From Spirochaetia bacterium (GTDB taxonomy: Bacteria; Spirochaetota; Spirochaetia; Treponematales; Treponemataceae): a stretch of 7,467 nt of DNA. Shown one piece after another: positions 5,313 through 7,467 of the stretch; positions within the stretch are counted from its first letter, which is position 1, and each line of letters begins with the position of its first letter. Both the position numbers and the translations under genes were made by a program. The notes below the pieces were generated by a model that was not told where the DNA came from, ran no database searches, and worked only from the letters and a program-made list of their open reading frames with translations. The stretch lies in contig CAAGGF010000132.1 in NCBI GenBank assembly GCA_900769325.1, forward strand, positions 1-7,467. Direction: 5' to 3'.

Positions 5313-7364
5313 ATGGAAAATAACGAAATTTTAACAGAACAGTCTTTAGAAAATTCTCAAATATCAGAATCAAATCAGGATGAAATCACTTTTGAAGATT
5401 TAGGTCTTGATGAAAACACTTTAAAAGCAATAGAAAAAAAAGGATTTAAAACTCCATCCCCTATTCAGATTCTTGCAATTCCCCGACTTTTAACAGGAGA
5501 TGCAAATTTAATCGCACGCGCACGAACAGGAACTGGAAAAACCGCTGCATTCGGTCTTCCGCTCATTCAAAAAATAAATAAAACTTCAAAAAATGTAAAA
5601 GCCCTTGTTCTTGAACCAACACGAGAACTTGCCGTTCAGACTTGCACCGAATTAAAATCTTTTACACAAAATGAAAAACCAACTACCTGCGTTTTATACG
5701 GGGGTGCTCCATATTCATCTCAAATTCGGGAATTAAAAAACAACCCAGATATCGTAGTAGGAACACCAGGGCGCATTCAAGATCACATTCAAAAAGGAAC
5801 TTTAGACTTATCAAAAATAGAATATTTCATTCTCGATGAAGGCGATGAAATGCTTGATATGGGTTTTATCGAAGACATCGAAGCCATTTTTGAAAAATCA
5901 AATCCGCAAAGCCGAATTCTTCTTTTCAGTGCCACAATGCCTGAACCAATTCTCAAAATCGCTTCAAAATTTATGGGCGACTACGAAATAATCGAAGAAG
6001 AAGGAATCATCGACGAACCTCTTTTAATCGAACAGAGCTACTGGTTTGTAAAAGAAAGCGAAAAAATCAACGCCCTCATAAGATTAATCGACATTTCTGA
6101 TGATTTTTACGGTCTTGTTTTCACGCAGACAAAAAACGATGCCGACAATGTTTCCAAAGCCCTCGACGAAAAAGGCTATCAGGTTTCTGCCCTTCACGGA
6201 GATATCGCACAATCCCAAAGAGAAAAAGTTCTTGCAAGATTCAGAAGCAAAAAAACAAAAATTCTCATTGCAACAGATGTAGCTGCCCGCGGAATCGACA
6301 TTTCAGGTTTAAGTCATGTCGTAAATTACTCGCTTCCGTTTGACAGTGCAACTTATGTTCACAGAATCGGACGAACAGGACGGGCAGGTTCTCAAGGAAA
6401 AGCCGTAAGTTTTGTCACTTTAAGCGAAAGACGAAAACTCTCGTTTCTGCTTCGTGCAGTAAAAAAAGCAAGCAAAGGCGAAATAACAGAAGAATCAGTT
6501 CCAAGCGTAGATGAAGTAATTGCAAAAAAAAGAGAAAGAATCTTTAAAAAACTAAAAGAAGATTTGGGACTTTCCTCGCCTGTAACAATGCCTTCAACAC
6601 CAAAAGAAGAATCTTTAAAAGACGAAAATGTTCTTGAAAACACATCGGAAAATCTTTTTTCAAGTTTAGAAGAATCCCGGGCAGTCACAAACATGACAGA
6701 TTCTTCCGCCGAAGAAATAGTTTTTTCAGAACCTGCAATCGCCGAAGGAAAAACTCTTTCAAACCTCAAAAAGGCCTCAAAAGAATTTGAAAAAATGGCA
6801 CATGAATTGTGCATGAACGATGATGCAGAAGATGTTCTTGCTTCAGTTTTAACGATTTTATATTCAAAAGAACTTGACAAAGACCGATACGGAAAAATAA
6901 ATTCATCAAAAACTCAAGGTAAAGATTCAGACCAGACAAGGCTTTTCGTTCAGATTGGAAAAAGAGACGGCTATAACCCTCGTGCTGTCGCAGATTACTT
7001 CAGTAACCTTCTTCACATTCCAGGCCGGCTCGTAGACAGAATCGACATTTCGCAGAATTTTACCCTTCTGTCGCTCCCAAAAAATCATGCAAAACGAGCA
7101 CTTGAGCTTTCAAAATCCAGCAGTAAAGTTCCGCACATACATATCGATGTAAAGGAATCTTTCGATTTTGAAAACAAAAGAAGTTTTTCCCATAAAAAGA
7201 AAGGATTTTCATCTTTCGAAAGAGAATCAGGATTTAAAAAATCAAGAAAAGAATCAGAGGCTTTTTCACAGAAAAAAAACCGCTCGTCATTCCACGCACC
7301 GACTGAAAGACGGGGAAATGCAGGCCTTTACAAAAAATCAAAAGGAAAAGCAGAAAAATTCTAA
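5313..7364 (+). CDS. deaD: DEAD-box ATP-dependent RNA helicase with DbpA-type RNA-binding domain (DeaD/CsdA-like)
   Basis: This is a 683-residue ATP-dependent RNA helicase, likely acting in ribosome assembly or RNA turnover. In order it has the Q motif (FEDLGL to SPIQ, 27-52), motif I ARTGTGKT (70-77), Ia PTRELAVQ (102-109), Ib TPGR (151-154), motif II DEGD (175-178), III SAT (206-208), the VFTQTKND block (269-276), Va TDVAARGID (321-329) and VI HRIGRTGRAG (350-359). Residues 541-615 (RLFVQIGKRDGYNP onward) resemble the DbpA RNA-binding domain. Residues 620-683 are a Lys/Arg/Ser-rich basic tail. Two oddities are motif II, which has Gly in place of Ala, and an acidic Ser-rich insert at about 418-485. 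I chose the ATG at 5313 over a TTG at 5271 that would add 14 non-conserved residues and start upstream of the candidate promoter. The deaD symbol is by architecture; csdA- or dbpA-like is equally possible. Confidence 0.95.
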   Translation: MENNEILTEQSLENSQISESNQDEITFEDLGLDENTLKAIEKKGFKTPSPIQILAIPRLLTGDANLIARARTGTGKTAAFGLPLIQKINKTSKNVKALVLEPTRELAVQTCTELKSFTQNEKPTTCVLYGGAPYSSQIRELKNNPDIVVGTPGRIQDHIQKGTLDLSKIEYFILDEGDEMLDMGFIEDIEAIFEKSNPQSRILLFSATMPEPILKIASKFMGDYEIIEEEGIIDEPLLIEQSYWFVKESEKINALIRLIDISDDFYGLVFTQTKNDADNVSKALDEKGYQVSALHGDIAQSQREKVLARFRSKKTKILIATDVAARGIDISGLSHVVNYSLPFDSATYVHRIGRTGRAGSQGKAVSFVTLSERRKLSFLLRAVKKASKGEITEESVPSVDEVIAKKRERIFKKLKEDLGLSSPVTMPSTPKEESLKDENVLENTSENLFSSLEESRAVTNMTDSSAEEIVFSEPAIAEGKTLSNLKKASKEFEKMAHELCMNDDAEDVLASVLTILYSKELDKDRYGKINSSKTQGKDSDQTRLFVQIGKRDGYNPRAVADYFSNLLHIPGRLVDRIDISQNFTLLSLPKNHAKRALELSKSSSKVPHIHIDVKESFDFENKRSFSHKKKGFSSFERESGFKKSRKESEAFSQKKNRSSFHAPTERRGNAGLYKKSKGKAEKF

Positions 7365-7366
7365 AC

Positions 7367-7467
7367 TCAAAGACCGTCAGCTTCATGCCTGATTGCATCG
7401 AGTTTTTTAAGACGGTCTTTATCAAGCGTTACAAAAAGATTTTTCTCGTGCGTTGCAGTTACAAGAC
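7367..7467 (-). CDS. C-terminal end of an unidentified protein, runs off the right edge
   Basis: On the minus strand the frame is open from the right edge to a TGA at 7367-7369 and encodes the last 32 residues of a protein. It reads LVTATHEKNLFVTLDKDR followed by LKKLDAIRHEADGL. It is a mix of a short strand-like stretch and a charged amphipathic helix, and I do not recognise the family. Evidence that it is a gene: it is the only frame on that strand free of stops here, its codons resemble those of its neighbours, and its stop lies 2 bases from the helicase stop, which is a typical tight convergent arrangement. The short length limits confidence. Confidence 0.5.
   Translation of the reverse strand, partial: LVTATHEKNLFVTLDKDRLKKLDAIRHEADGL
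7369..7420. repeat. Perfect 10-bp inverted repeat around the terminator-like hairpin
   Basis: AAAGACCGTC at 7369-7378 is the exact reverse complement of GACGGTCTTT at 7411-7420, with 32 bases between. The arms lie in the last codons of the minus-strand partial gene. A transcript of either strand could fold into a long stem enclosing the smaller hairpin at 7381-7402. It may extend a bidirectional terminator. Confidence 0.45.
7381..7408 (+). terminator. Candidate intrinsic terminator for the helicase gene
   Basis: CTTCATGC (7381-7388) pairs with GCATCGAG (7395-7402) around a 6-base loop, with one C-C mismatch and one G-U pair, and is followed directly by TTTTTT (7403-7408). It begins 17 bases after the helicase stop. 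The stem is weak in GC, but the enclosing 10-bp inverted repeat may add stability. It lies inside the coding end of the opposing gene. Confidence 0.45.

Noticed and set aside
6392..6880. Minus-strand open frame of 162 codons inside the helicase gene
   Set aside because: It is antisense to a region with clear helicase motifs, has a low-complexity Ser/Phe-rich translation, and reflects the A-rich codons of the real gene.
7234..7425. Minus-strand open frame of 63 codons across the helicase 3' end
   Set aside because: It uses a different frame from the partial gene at the right edge, is antisense to the basic tail of the helicase, and has a Phe/Leu-rich shadow-type translation.

Overview
The window is AT-rich bacterial chromosome, densely packed with genes and rich in poly-A and poly-T tracts. 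The gene set and protein style best fit a Treponema-like spirochaete: a CarD-family RNA polymerase regulator followed by ispD and ispF, then large uncharacterised redox and radical-SAM proteins. This assignment comes from recognising families by eye, not from a database search, so the genus is a moderate-confidence inference.

The left two thirds (1-5141) look like one operon read right to left on the minus strand. The order is a carD-like regulator, ispD, ispF, a COG2509-type FAD-dependent dehydrogenase, and a cobalamin-binding-type radical SAM protein of the DUF4080 type that runs off the left edge. Spacings are 14, 21 and 3 bases, followed by a 16-base overlap, so co-transcription and translational coupling are likely. 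IspD and IspF catalyse the third and fifth steps of the MEP isoprenoid pathway. The FAD protein and the radical SAM protein have no established substrate. CarD-family proteins bind the RNA polymerase beta subunit and act on promoter open complexes, so the first gene is a general transcription factor rather than a pathway-specific one.

A divergent intergenic region of about 170 bases (5142-5312) separates this operon from a plus-strand DEAD-box RNA helicase gene (5313-7364). Each side has a plausible sigma-70-type promoter placed so that its transcript would begin only a few bases before the preferred ATG, and neither start has a Shine-Dalgarno sequence. Both genes may therefore be read from leaderless or nearly leaderless mRNAs. 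The helicase has every core motif, a DbpA-type RNA-binding domain and a basic tail, but motif II reads DEGD instead of DEAD.

At the right edge the helicase gene converges on the 3' end of an unidentified minus-strand gene with only 2 bases between their stop codons. A terminator-like hairpin with a T-run, nested inside a perfect 10-bp inverted repeat, lies within the last codons of that opposing gene.

I saw no tRNA, rRNA, CRISPR array, insertion sequence, prophage gene or clear riboswitch. Most of the window is ordinary core genome. The points that merit a second look are the DEGD motif, the paired leaderless-type starts, the single in-frame stop separating IspD from IspF, the very acidic CarD tail, and the two uncharacterised enzymes at the end of the operon.
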